Part shown: in pieces, positions 48,180-57,030 of the stretch
Layout: each line of letters starts with the position of its first letter
Position numbering within the stretch: the first letter of the stretch is position 1
From: Bellilinea sp.
GTDB lineage: Bacteria > Chloroflexota > Anaerolineae > Anaerolineales > Anaerolineaceae
Reading direction: 5' to 3'
Length of the DNA: 64,000 bases
NCBI GenBank assembly: GCA_026003615.1
Contig: BPHQ01000001.1
Location: 992,001-1,056,000 of the forward strand
The notes under the pieces: model-generated
The model's database searches: none
The model's input: the letters and a program-made list of their open reading frames with translations, nothing else
What the model was told of the DNA's origin: nothing
Translations under genes and position numbers: made by a program

Positions 48180-49198
48180 GCGAAATGACGAGGATGGCTT
48201 ATATGAGCAAGTTGTCTCATCGGAAAAGATTGGAACAATGTCTTGCTGGAGAAAAAACCGATCGCCCACCGGTTGCCCTGTGGCGGCATTTCCCCATAGA
48301 TGACCAATCACCGGAAAATTTGGCAGCAGCAGTAGCAAACTTTCAGCACACATTTGATTTTGATTTTATCAAGGTCACCCCGGCTTCGTCTTATTGCGTA
48401 AAAGATTGGGGGGCAAAAGATATATGGCGAGGTAACCCTGAAGGCACTCGTGATTATGTAGAACCCGTTATTAAGAACATTCACGATTGGGAAAAATTAG
48501 AAGTCTTGAATCCCCGCAAAGGTCACCTGGGACAGATGCTGAAATGTCTTAATCTAATTGTAAAAGAATTTTCTAAAACAACACCTGTGATTCAGACGAT
48601 TTTTAGTCCACTCTCTCAGGCAAAAAATTTAGTGGGAAAGGAAAATTTACTTTATCACATGCGCGCCTACCCTGAGGCGCTGAAAGCTGGTCTTGAAACA
48701 ATTACTCTTTCAACATTGAATTTTATTGAAGAACTTAAGAAAACCGGTATTGATGGAATTTTTTACGCTGTTCAACACGCTCAATTCAGCATTCTCTCTC
48801 CATCCGAGTTTCAGACATTCGGTCGCAATTACGACTTGCAAATCCTTGAAACTGCAAAATCATTCTGGTTGAATGTGGCACACATTCACGGTGAAAACAT
48901 TATGTTTGAACAGATCTACGATTATCCTGTTCAGGTTTTGAACTGGCACGATCAACAATCCCCCCCATCCCTCAGGGATGCTCAAAACCAATTCAAAGGG
49001 GTTGTTTGTGGTGGATTAAGGCAATGGGAAACCATGGTTTTGGGTACACCTGAGAGAGTGTATCAAGAAGCGAAAAACGCCATTGACCAAACCGCCGGAA
49101 AACGATTCATCTTGGGTACAGGATGTGTGATTCCCATTACAACCCCCTTTGGAAATATTTTTGCCGCCCGTCGGGCTGTTGAACATTCAAATCAATGA
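48176..49198 (+). CDS. Uroporphyrinogen decarboxylase family protein, not canonical HemE
   Basis: HRKRLEQCLAGEKTDRPPVALWRHF and the later GVVCGGLRQWETMVLGTPERVYQEAKNAI and FILGTGCVIPITTPFGN give a UroD-fold protein. HemE's R-P-P-x-W-x-M-R-Q-A-G is not present, as the arginine is followed by PPVALWRH. This fits the methyltransferase branch (MtaA, CmuA), which moves methyl groups between corrinoid proteins and thiols. A zinc-binding H-x-C seems to be replaced by HGEN in NVAHIHGENIM. ATG 48176 overlaps the ATPase gene; ATG 48203 is also possible. Confidence 0.82.
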   Translation: MSEMTRMAYMSKLSHRKRLEQCLAGEKTDRPPVALWRHFPIDDQSPENLAAAVANFQHTFDFDFIKVTPASSYCVKDWGAKDIWRGNPEGTRDYVEPVIKNIHDWEKLEVLNPRKGHLGQMLKCLNLIVKEFSKTTPVIQTIFSPLSQAKNLVGKENLLYHMRAYPEALKAGLETITLSTLNFIEELKKTGIDGIFYAVQHAQFSILSPSEFQTFGRNYDLQILETAKSFWLNVAHIHGENIMFEQIYDYPVQVLNWHDQQSPPSLRDAQNQFKGVVCGGLRQWETMVLGTPERVYQEAKNAIDQTAGKRFILGTGCVIPITTPFGNIFAARRAVEHSNQ

Positions 49199-49758
49199 GC
49201 AATCCCCGTATCATCTCTGGCAAAGCAAAGGGCATGCGTTTACAAGGGGTGCCCGGCAACATTACTCGACCAATAACTGATCGTGTCAAAGAAGCCTTGT
49301 TCAATATCATTGGATCTGATATTGAAAACGCATCTCTCCTGGATTTATTTGCTGGCACCGGTAGTGTTGGAATTGAAGCGCTGAGCAGAGGAGCATCTTT
49401 CGTCCACTTAAACGACATTCACCGTTTGGCAATAACCACTATTCGTGCAAATCTTGAACATACAAGGCTAAAGGAAAATGCCAAAGTAACCCAACAAGAT
49501 GCTTTTACCCTTCTGTCCACAAAACCCCATCAACCCTTTGACTATATTTTCATTGCACCGCCTCAGTATAAAAACCTGTGGAAAGAAATACTTCTAAAAT
49601 TGGATCAGAACATTAACTGGCTGGCTGATGACGGATGGGTAATTGTTCAAATTGACCCGGTCGAATACGAAAACCTCATTTTCAATCACTTGACCGAGTT
49701 CGAACAACGTCGTTATGGCAGCACCTTGCTCTTGTTTTTTGAGAAGAGGAAACCATAA
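49195..49758 (+). CDS. rsmD: 16S rRNA (guanine-966-N2)-methyltransferase RsmD
   Basis: RIISGKAKGMRLQGVPG and ITRPITDRVKEALFNII form the RsmD start, and LLDLFAGTGSVGIEALSRGA binds SAM. RsmD modifies G966 of 16S rRNA in the 30S subunit. The catalytic motif that is normally D/N-P-P-Y reads APPQY (IFIAPPQYKNLW), so the acidic or amide side chain is an alanine here. The length (187) is normal. Its ATG overlaps the upstream stop. It converges on a nudix gene with a 3-base gap. coaD, its common partner, is absent. Confidence 0.9.
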   Translation: MSNPRIISGKAKGMRLQGVPGNITRPITDRVKEALFNIIGSDIENASLLDLFAGTGSVGIEALSRGASFVHLNDIHRLAITTIRANLEHTRLKENAKVTQQDAFTLLSTKPHQPFDYIFIAPPQYKNLWKEILLKLDQNINWLADDGWVIVQIDPVEYENLIFNHLTEFEQRRYGSTLLLFFEKRKP

Positions 49759-49761
49759 AAG

Positions 49762-50265
49762 TTAATTCGAAAAGTCAATTCGAAGATGATCGTTCTCGTC
49801 ATACCAGTAACGCGCATAAAAAATTTCGTCGTTTGCATTCACGGAAAACACTTTGGGTATCAACACCGGTAAATCTTCCACAAGTGGGTACTTATTCAAT
49901 TGGTCAACGGGAATCCATTCCAGGCTACCTTCTGTCGAGTTTATAACAGTCAGTTGATCCGTTTCCCCCCGAAAAACGAACAGACCGATTCCGGTTTCTT
50001 CACCTGCATCAATCATCACGATGCCGCACAACCACAGGTGAACAGCTTCCAAACCCGTTTCTTCTTTGAGCTCACGCCGGGCCGCAGAAAGCACATCTTC
50101 TCCCTTTTCGATGTGTCCCCCAATACCATTATATAAATTCGCCCAAATCCTTTTTTCAGGATTTCCTTTAATCAGCAACAACCGGTTTCCCCGCGTGATA
50201 AATAACAAAGTACGCGGGATGATGCGAAACCGGTTGTTACTGACGCCTTGATCTTTTTTTGGCAC
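49762..50265 (-). CDS. Nudix hydrolase, MutT/8-oxo-dGTPase-like
   Basis: The nudix box GGHIEKGEDVLSAARRELKEETGL is intact, split here as GGHIEKGED and RRELKEETGL. The region RNRLLLIKGNPEKRIWANLYNGIGG resembles diadenosine or 8-oxo-nucleotide hydrolases. The N-terminus is short and basic. It starts 8 bases after the phosphofructokinase stop, so the two share a transcript. No domain other than nudix is seen. Substrate is unknown; 8-oxo-dGTP, a dinucleotide or a sugar nucleotide are all possible. Confidence 0.85.
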   Translation of the reverse strand: MPKKDQGVSNNRFRIIPRTLLFITRGNRLLLIKGNPEKRIWANLYNGIGGHIEKGEDVLSAARRELKEETGLEAVHLWLCGIVMIDAGEETGIGLFVFRGETDQLTVINSTEGSLEWIPVDQLNKYPLVEDLPVLIPKVFSVNANDEIFYARYWYDENDHLRIDFSN

Positions 50266-50273
50266 GAGAATAC

Positions 50274-51443
50274 TCAGCTTAAGAACATGGGAACACCCAT
50301 AAAATCGCGGATTTTGGGTTTGTAAGTTTCAATATCGTAATAAGCCGGCACATCCACTCGTTTACGACCCGCCAGAACCATTTCAATCGGCACAGTGGTG
50401 TATTTACCGCCATGTAAAGCAACCATTTTACCGGTTTCATTCCGACGAATTAATTGTACCGCCATTGTGCCAAACGACATCGCTACCATACGATCTAAAG
50501 AATCTGGAGCGCCTGATCGCATTAGGTATGCCAGCTGCTGGTACATGGTATGCTGTCCGGTTAATCGTTTGATCTCCTCACACACAATTTGCCCAATTCC
50601 ACCAAGTTTCCGGTGACCGTAAGCGTCGGCCTCTCCGCTTTCGACAACATCTCCGCCCTCCATGATCGCGCCTTCCGAAATGGTCATAATCGCATAGTTG
50701 GAAGGATTTCGACGTTTGTCGGCCATCAAAAAGTCAGCCAGTTTTTGCATGTTGAAGGGTACTTCAGATATGATTGCCCGATCAACATATGCCAGATACG
50801 CTGTAATAAGACTGGTTTCTCCGGAATTTCTTCCAAATAATTCAACAACACCAATGCGTTCATGCGAACCAACCGAGGTTCGCATATTGGTTATAAACTC
50901 AACACTGCGGGTTACTGCTGTAGAAAAACCAATACAATAATCCGTGCCGAAAATATCGTTATCCATTGTCTTTGGACAAGCCACAATCGGGAAGCCCTCT
51001 TTATGCAATCTCACTGCAAAAGAGAGGGTATCATCTCCACCAATCGGCACCAATACATCAATACCCAAATTGCCTAAAACTTCAAGCACATAGTCTGTGT
51101 AGTCAATTTTTTCCTCACCGGAAACTTTCTTACCATAATTGGAATTTTTGAGAAAGTCCGGAGCGTCCTTTGGAGATACTCGTTGAGGATTTGTCCTGGA
51201 TGTATGCAAAACCGTCCCACCGGTTCGGTCAATAGTACGAACATCCTCCTCGTGCAATTCACGAACGTAGTAATCACGGGTGGACGGCTCATTTTGATTG
51301 TAATGCAATAATCCTGCCCATCCCCGCCGAATACCAATGACTCGATACCCCTGCTCCAATGCATTCATCACAACTGCCTTTATGCAGGGGTTCAATCCCG
51401 GCACATCTCCACCGCCGGTTAAGATACCGATAGTTTTTGTCAT
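50274..51443 (-). CDS. 6-phosphofructokinase, PPi-type signature
   Basis: The fold is clear from [32 protein letters not shown] and [16 protein letters not shown]. Two selectivity positions point to pyrophosphate: GGDD at 135-138 (ATP enzymes have GGDG) and PKTMDND at 157-163, with Lys where ATP enzymes have Gly. PPi-PFK can run both ways and saves ATP. ATG 51443 is preferred because GGAGG lies 5 bases upstream. The length (389) is longer than E. coli PfkA. It follows a histidine kinase gene by 33 bases and precedes a nudix gene. Confidence 0.92.
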   Translation of the reverse strand: MTKTIGILTGGGDVPGLNPCIKAVVMNALEQGYRVIGIRRGWAGLLHYNQNEPSTRDYYVRELHEEDVRTIDRTGGTVLHTSRTNPQRVSPKDAPDFLKNSNYGKKVSGEEKIDYTDYVLEVLGNLGIDVLVPIGGDDTLSFAVRLHKEGFPIVACPKTMDNDIFGTDYCIGFSTAVTRSVEFITNMRTSVGSHERIGVVELFGRNSGETSLITAYLAYVDRAIISEVPFNMQKLADFLMADKRRNPSNYAIMTISEGAIMEGGDVVESGEADAYGHRKLGGIGQIVCEEIKRLTGQHTMYQQLAYLMRSGAPDSLDRMVAMSFGTMAVQLIRRNETGKMVALHGGKYTTVPIEMVLAGRKRVDVPAYYDIETYKPKIRDFMGVPMFLS

Positions 51444-51476
51444 GTTTACCTCCACATTGAAAAAGGTTATGATGTC

Positions 51477-52526
51477 TCAGGATGATTCTTCGGAATATGG
51501 AATTTGAAACGATACCACAGTACCGCCTTTGGCTGGAGACTCAATGTTAAAATAACCACCCAACATTTCAACTCTTTCCTTGATCAACTTCAACCCCAGT
51601 CCCTTACCTGTCATGGCTTTAGCGGTATCAAAACCTTTACCGTCATCCTTGACTTGCACTTTGATCACTTGGGAATCGATTATGATAGAAATCTCAACTT
51701 TTAATTTATGGGGTAAATCGGTGTTATGCCGTGCAGCATTTCCGATGATTTCTTGCAGCGAACGGAAAATTAAAACTTCAAGGTATGGTTCCAGTCTTCT
51801 TTCAGTACCCATAATATCAAGTTTTACTTCAACACCGCTTTCGTTCTGGAAATTTTCCACATAACGCCGAAGTGTAGGAAACAGCCCCAGATCATCCAGC
51901 ATCATTGGTCTGAGATCGGTAATGAATAAACGGACTTTTTGAAATGTATTCAATGCAGCAGCCTTTAAGTTCTCTAATTCCTGTTTTGCGCGAGCAGGGT
52001 CAATGTCGAACAAACGACTGACGATTTCCATTTGAACCACAAAGTTGGATAATGCCTGAGCTGGCCCATCATGCATTTGCCTTGAAAGCCGTTGGCGTTC
52101 AGCCTCTTGAGCATCAATTAATTTTTCGAGCAAGGCAGTACCTCGTTGTTTTCCCACTCCACCCATAGCTTGTTCTAAAAATTGATAGGTTTGTTCAATC
52201 AGATCTAGATAGTCTTCCAGATTTTTCTTTTCGCTTTGTAACTTTTTCAATTGCTCACTTTTTTGAATTGTTGTCCTCAGCGACTCAATACTTTCGTCAT
52301 ATGTCCTTACAATATCCTGTCTTGGCAGGCTGTCAATTTGAGCTTTCACCATATTCAATTGAACAGCCTTTTGTCTATTCAATTCACTATACTTATTAAT
52401 TTCCGAATTAAGTTGATTAATTAAGATTTCATTTTCTTTTAACCGTTCTACATATTCCTTCTTCTTTTGTGCGAGGAAATCGATATATTTTTCTCGAATA
52501 TCATCATTCGTTAAGTGATCACTCAT
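51477..52526 (-). CDS. Cytosolic DegS/NarX-type sensor histidine kinase
   Basis: No signal or membrane segment is present. Residues about 8-125 are Lys/Glu/Gln-rich and should form a coiled coil. HisKA_3 follows with RQMHDGPAQALSNF, whose H152 is the phosphorylation site, and the ATPase domain has GNAARHN, DDGKGFD and GLGLKLIKERVEMLGG. The architecture is that of DegS, the cytosolic kinase of DegU. No response regulator gene is adjacent. Its link to phosphofructokinase genes suggests an energy or redox signal, but this is inference. Confidence 0.93.
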   Translation of the reverse strand: MSDHLTNDDIREKYIDFLAQKKKEYVERLKENEILINQLNSEINKYSELNRQKAVQLNMVKAQIDSLPRQDIVRTYDESIESLRTTIQKSEQLKKLQSEKKNLEDYLDLIEQTYQFLEQAMGGVGKQRGTALLEKLIDAQEAERQRLSRQMHDGPAQALSNFVVQMEIVSRLFDIDPARAKQELENLKAAALNTFQKVRLFITDLRPMMLDDLGLFPTLRRYVENFQNESGVEVKLDIMGTERRLEPYLEVLIFRSLQEIIGNAARHNTDLPHKLKVEISIIIDSQVIKVQVKDDGKGFDTAKAMTGKGLGLKLIKERVEMLGGYFNIESPAKGGTVVSFQIPYSEESS

Positions 52527-52564
52527 GGAGACCCTCTCTTCTGAACAACTTGAAAATCAAGCCA

Positions 52565-52573
52565 AGTATAGCA
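52565..52573 (-). promoter_or_regulatory. Extended -10 promoter of the histidine kinase operon
   Basis: On the minus strand, TGCTATACT (52573-52565) is a TG-extended -10 box about 40 bases before the kinase ATG. No good -35 is seen. Confidence 0.45.
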
Positions 52574-52592
52574 TAACCTGCCTTTGCTGTTA

Positions 52593-54230
52593 TCAATTTT
52601 TAAACTGATATTCTAACCTCATTGACCCTTTCGTGTCCTGAAGAATCCAAAAGTAATGAACGTTATCGTAAGTTCCCACATATCGGATTCCCTCCAAATC
52701 CCGGGGATTCAAATACAGTTCTATCAAATTTTCTTGATTAACTTCTAACAATAAGTAAGTCGCACCAAATTGTTTCGCTGCGGCAAGCGCATGAGTTATG
52801 TCCCCGTCAGGTATCACAATACTAGGCCTTCTCGTCGCCCAATAGAATCCCGGTGGATTATTGACCATTCCGATGGCATCCATAGAAATATTGAGCCGAG
52901 TCAGTCTTTCACCGACTTTCTGATATTGATCAATACTCTTATTCCAAATGAGCGTATTGTCATCTCCAAATATGCGCTGATTTAGAAACCAAACTGCTAT
53001 GAACAAATTAAGGAAAATAAAAAATGAGCCAAAAAGAGACATTGCAGTCCGTGTGTTCCAACCACGTACTTTTTTCATCCAATGGATCAGCCGTTCAAGT
53101 CCAACAATAGCCATACTCCATAAGAAAATTTGAAGGGATGCTCCAGAGTGTAAATATCCTCCACGCGCACCTGCAAAAGGAAAGACAAAGGTCATCAATC
53201 CAAAATTCAATACCCCCATTAAAATTCCAAATAAAACCATCGGAGACTTTCTTTTATTCCAGAATCCTGCCAAAATCAATGGTACAAGTACAACCGACCC
53301 CTGAACAACTAGAAAGTTCTGTAAATTCAAGATGAGTGAATCCAGCCTTGCCCGAAATATGGCAGGCCATCCCGACCTAAGCCAGTTCGACACATTCAAA
53401 TGGTCATTTGGGAAAGCGTAAAGTTGGTTATAACTTGTCAACCAAAGACTTTTACTGTTTCCAGGTGGAATTAAAGCCCCAAAAACCATCCAATTCCGGT
53501 AATACCACAACCCCGTTAAAATAAGATAACCAAGGATTATCCCGATAATACCCGATATGGCTATACGCAATTTTGCGACTGTCTGCCACGGCTGGGTTCT
53601 CCATATCACCACTCCTAATGCAGAAACCAACCATATCAATCCATCGGCTCTGGTTAAATGCATCCACCCCGCTATCATCCCCAAAAGGAAAAATCTCCTG
53701 AAACTCTCCTCTCCTCCTATCCATGGATTATCTCCAGTAAAAGCAATGATCAGAAAAACGCCTCCCCCAACCATATAAGGTACAAAAGTTTCTGGTATTG
53801 TCAGGTAGAGGGTATAAACTCCGGGAAATACCCCTAAACCGCCAGCGATCCAACTATATTCAGGTTCCCTTAACATTGATTTTGTCAGGTAAACGGATAT
53901 TACAGGCAACAAGCCAGTCAACAACAAAAAGAATAACCTTGCCCAAAAAAAATCAGGTGAACGGCCAAGCCACATTCCCAAAAATGTGAGCAGGGATGGT
54001 AACGGCATCCAGTAAACAAATGCCGGCGCAGGAATTCCTTTTGGATCAGCAAGATAATTCCAAATAAACGGTTCGATAAAGCCATTTCCCTCAAATAGCT
54101 GCAATCCTCCAACGGTATAATATGCCGAATCCATGTAACCCGGCCCTTTTTGAAATTGCATCATAATCAGAGCGAAAATTATTCCGCTGAAATACCAAAA
54201 CCAATATGAGTGGAGGAATTTTCTTCCCAT
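52593..54230 (-). CDS. GT-C type membrane glycosyltransferase (ArnT/PMT-like), unassigned
   Basis: This multi-pass protein has about 11 hydrophobic helices. After helix 1 it carries GPGYMDSAYYTVGG, an acidic periplasmic loop typical of GT-C enzymes that use polyprenyl-phosphate sugars. The final 120 residues are extracytoplasmic with no helix (TRLNISMDAIGMVNNPPGF, RRPSIVIPDGD). ATG 54230 is chosen over TTG 54245 because GAGGT lies 7 bases upstream. It is the last of three adjacent minus-strand genes of this kind. Which sugar and acceptor are used is unknown; protein O-glycosylation is a fair guess. Confidence 0.8.
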   Translation of the reverse strand: MGRKFLHSYWFWYFSGIIFALIMMQFQKGPGYMDSAYYTVGGLQLFEGNGFIEPFIWNYLADPKGIPAPAFVYWMPLPSLLTFLGMWLGRSPDFFWARLFFLLLTGLLPVISVYLTKSMLREPEYSWIAGGLGVFPGVYTLYLTIPETFVPYMVGGGVFLIIAFTGDNPWIGGEESFRRFFLLGMIAGWMHLTRADGLIWLVSALGVVIWRTQPWQTVAKLRIAISGIIGIILGYLILTGLWYYRNWMVFGALIPPGNSKSLWLTSYNQLYAFPNDHLNVSNWLRSGWPAIFRARLDSLILNLQNFLVVQGSVVLVPLILAGFWNKRKSPMVLFGILMGVLNFGLMTFVFPFAGARGGYLHSGASLQIFLWSMAIVGLERLIHWMKKVRGWNTRTAMSLFGSFFIFLNLFIAVWFLNQRIFGDDNTLIWNKSIDQYQKVGERLTRLNISMDAIGMVNNPPGFYWATRRPSIVIPDGDITHALAAAKQFGATYLLLEVNQENLIELYLNPRDLEGIRYVGTYDNVHYFWILQDTKGSMRLEYQFKN

Positions 54231-54241
54231 ATTCCATACCC

Positions 54242-55714
54242 TCAAGGACGTCTCATATATTCATAAATTTCCAAATCACCGATGAGGGTGTGCTTTGTTA
54301 GAGCGTATTGGGTGGAAAGAACCTCCAAAACCGGGTGATTGGCACCAACCTCTGCATACTCGTCAATGGATTTTTGAAACACAATAAAAAAGAAGCGTTC
54401 TTTTCCTGCAAGCAGGGAGATGTATTCTTCTACGGGGTAAATTCCCATTGCTTGTTGAGAAGCCATAGCCAGCGTATCATTCGGTGATCCCGGTTCGTCT
54501 GCTAGAAAAGCAGCATTATGATTTTCATCATAAAATCGCATTGGGAAGTAACTGAGTTTATTATCATGCAAAACAAACCCATCGCTGTTTTGTGGCAGGT
54601 TTAAGTACGCTACTGCTTGACGAAACGGCGAGCGGGGAAATTCATTATATGTGTACAAAGAAGGCAAAGATAAAACAGCCGCCAACAGAAATCCCCCAAA
54701 AAGGAAGGTTCCAATACCTCGTTTCCATCTCAATACAATGATTCTTGCCGCAATTACGGAGTACATGACGCTGGAAAGAATGAATACTCGCGTGACAAAG
54801 ACCGGCTGCATAAGATACGAAATAACAATTAGCAGGAGCGGAAAACCGAGGAAGATCAAGGTTAGCAGTGCCATGGAAGACTTTTCGTTGCGAGCCTTCC
54901 ATAACTCCCATATAACAACGGAAAAAACTTGCGCGCTTAAGACAGCGCATATTGGCAGTATTACGCCTTTCAAGGGTAGGTTTGCATGAAACAAGATTAA
55001 AGCATGAAATATTTCCACAATCCCCGGTTTGGGAGTCCAAAAAGCTGTCTGAACTTTGGCGATTTGCCCAGGCAACAAGAAAGCCCAGGGTAAATACACC
55101 AATCCGATGATCAATTGCGCTTTAATTAAGCGGAGTTGGTCGTCCCATCTTTTTTTCAACAATAAGTAAATGTTCCCCCAAATCAGACCGAAACCTCCTA
55201 AGGCATGGCTGTACATCGCAACACTACCACTGATGATCAAACCAGCCCAAAAACCAGTCCGTTTTTCACTTTCTTCGAATATTCGATAAAAAAACCAGTA
55301 ATAAGCCAGCTGCCCTGTCATCAATAAGGCATACATTCGCAAATCCTGGCTATGATAAATTTGCAAAGGTGCTACTGCTATTAAAATACCAGCGGTTATA
55401 GCCGTCCAACTTCCAAACATTCGTCGAGTCAGGTCTACAGCAATCAGCCATCCGAATAACGACAGACCTACGCTGAGCAGCCTCATAAAAACCAGCTGAT
55501 CACTGATTTTCTGCCAGAAGTGAAGTAAAAAATAATACAGAGGCGGCATCGTATCAGCAGCCGTGCCATTGATGATCTCTCCCAGATTCTGTCTGGCAAG
55601 AAATATACTGAACGCATCGTCGTATTGAATTTCTCGGCTATGGATCCCGATTAAACGCAGTCCAATCGCTAAGACAAAAGCAAGAATCAAGCAATATCGT
55701 TCACTTCTACACAT
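54242..55714 (-). CDS. GT-C membrane glycosyltransferase (PMT-like)
   Basis: The protein is 490 residues, with about ten helices. Early on it has REIQYDDAFSIFLARQNL, the GT-C acidic motif (DD after an aromatic), and ADTMPPLYYFLLHFW, the common P-P-L-Y-Y continuation. HSQDLRMYALL is shared with PMT/ArnT enzymes. A C-terminal extracytoplasmic domain follows the last helix. Its ATG overlaps the GT87 stop by one base (TAATG), so it is translationally coupled. Substrates are unknown. Confidence 0.82.
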   Translation of the reverse strand: MCRSERYCLILAFVLAIGLRLIGIHSREIQYDDAFSIFLARQNLGEIINGTAADTMPPLYYFLLHFWQKISDQLVFMRLLSVGLSLFGWLIAVDLTRRMFGSWTAITAGILIAVAPLQIYHSQDLRMYALLMTGQLAYYWFFYRIFEESEKRTGFWAGLIISGSVAMYSHALGGFGLIWGNIYLLLKKRWDDQLRLIKAQLIIGLVYLPWAFLLPGQIAKVQTAFWTPKPGIVEIFHALILFHANLPLKGVILPICAVLSAQVFSVVIWELWKARNEKSSMALLTLIFLGFPLLLIVISYLMQPVFVTRVFILSSVMYSVIAARIIVLRWKRGIGTFLFGGFLLAAVLSLPSLYTYNEFPRSPFRQAVAYLNLPQNSDGFVLHDNKLSYFPMRFYDENHNAAFLADEPGSPNDTLAMASQQAMGIYPVEEYISLLAGKERFFFIVFQKSIDEYAEVGANHPVLEVLSTQYALTKHTLIGDLEIYEYMRRP

Positions 55715-56970
55715 TACAAAGAGGGTGTTTTATTGGATTCCAGGGTTTCGAACCATACGCGTGGTGGCCTGACCGCCCACCAGCGGTTCCAATAAAGGAC
55801 AATGATCAAGAACAAGGGTAAAGGCAAAAACATCACAGGACTCTGGATGGGTTGATAATCCACTTCCACCGTCGTCAGGAAAATCTCCCAAATTCCAATA
55901 AAAAGTAGAAACATTGCACCAATAGATAATACTACTCCCCGATTCTGCCATCGTTCTACCCAAACCGCAAATGTCAATACAAGGGCTGGGTAAGCCACAA
56001 TGAAATTACCAGGGTCCGTTTGTAAACCAATCCAAAAACTGGCTGTGAGGGTTAAACATGCCGTCCATAGAAAGGCACGAAATTCGCTCCGACGATTGAT
56101 AAACCATTCCACCATCAAAATTAATGCCATGACCCCGGCAACTACTCTTCCTAACCGTTCGCCACCTTGCGGGATGATTGCCTCTAGTGCATCCGGGAGA
56201 GTGCCGGGTGGATTATAAGAAGGATACCGCAGCACTTCCCGTAAGTTTTGGATTATCCAATCGGGGATTAAAATCACTGCCAGGCCAACGAATAATCCCA
56301 TACTAATCAAGAACCAAATGATGATTTTCCAACGCCGCTGGCTTGCAGCCCAAATACATATGTACCCTACAAACAATAACACGACTTGCGGTTTAATGGT
56401 GATTAATGCCATTAGGATTCCTGCCAGCTCGTCGTTCCCGGCTCGCACTGCAAGTAATATTCCCACTACCCCTAAGGCGATTAATACGACTGCATTGCCC
56501 AAAATCACAGGCCTCAAAGCATGATACCAAAAAACCGAAAACAATAAAAACAATACTAATACGAGCGGTTTTGGTCGCCAACGAACTAATCTCAAAGATA
56601 AAAACGACATGAGAATCAAAGCAGATTCCAGAACGGCCATCCACACAGCACGAGCAAGGTTGTAATCTGGAATTAGGGCAAAAGGCAAAAAAATCAAAAT
56701 TGAATAAAGCGGATAAGCAACCCGCAACTCATGTTCACCCGTTTGGGCGGGTCGTCCATACACCATATTTTGAATACGAATGGCCACCTCATCGGAATAC
56801 GGGCTCAATCCATCTTCAAAGAAAGATTTTGTTCCCATCCAATGGACTAAAAAATCGTTTCCCCCGGGGTTTTGAGTCGTAAACCGATAATTTCCCCACA
56901 CCAACAATCCAAACAAACCAAGCCCCAACACAAAAAGCGCTATAATTGCAAACGATGAGTTTCGTGACAT
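55714..56970 (-). CDS. GT87/DUF2029-type membrane mannosyltransferase-like protein
   Basis: The 418-residue membrane protein contains NPGGNDFLVHWMGTKSFFEDG with the acidic residue of GT87, and AYPLYSILIFLPFALIPDYNLARAVWM, wording seen in DUF2029/GT87 polyprenol-phosphate-mannose transferases. About ten helices are present and a short basic tail ends the protein. It is the first gene of a three-gene minus-strand set. In mycobacteria such proteins lengthen PIMs and LAM; here the acceptor is not known. Confidence 0.83.
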   Translation of the reverse strand: MSRNSSFAIIALFVLGLGLFGLLVWGNYRFTTQNPGGNDFLVHWMGTKSFFEDGLSPYSDEVAIRIQNMVYGRPAQTGEHELRVAYPLYSILIFLPFALIPDYNLARAVWMAVLESALILMSFLSLRLVRWRPKPLVLVLFLLFSVFWYHALRPVILGNAVVLIALGVVGILLAVRAGNDELAGILMALITIKPQVVLLFVGYICIWAASQRRWKIIIWFLISMGLFVGLAVILIPDWIIQNLREVLRYPSYNPPGTLPDALEAIIPQGGERLGRVVAGVMALILMVEWFINRRSEFRAFLWTACLTLTASFWIGLQTDPGNFIVAYPALVLTFAVWVERWQNRGVVLSIGAMFLLFIGIWEIFLTTVEVDYQPIQSPVMFLPLPLFLIIVLYWNRWWAVRPPRVWFETLESNKTPSL

Positions 56971-57030
56971 TGAGAAGAATTCTCCTTAAGAAACCTCAAC
57001 AACCCCTAATGAATTATAATTCAGGTCAGT

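Noticed and set aside
48176-49198. Calling this gene hemE
   Set aside because: The HemE N-terminal arginine motif is absent and no other haem genes are adjacent.
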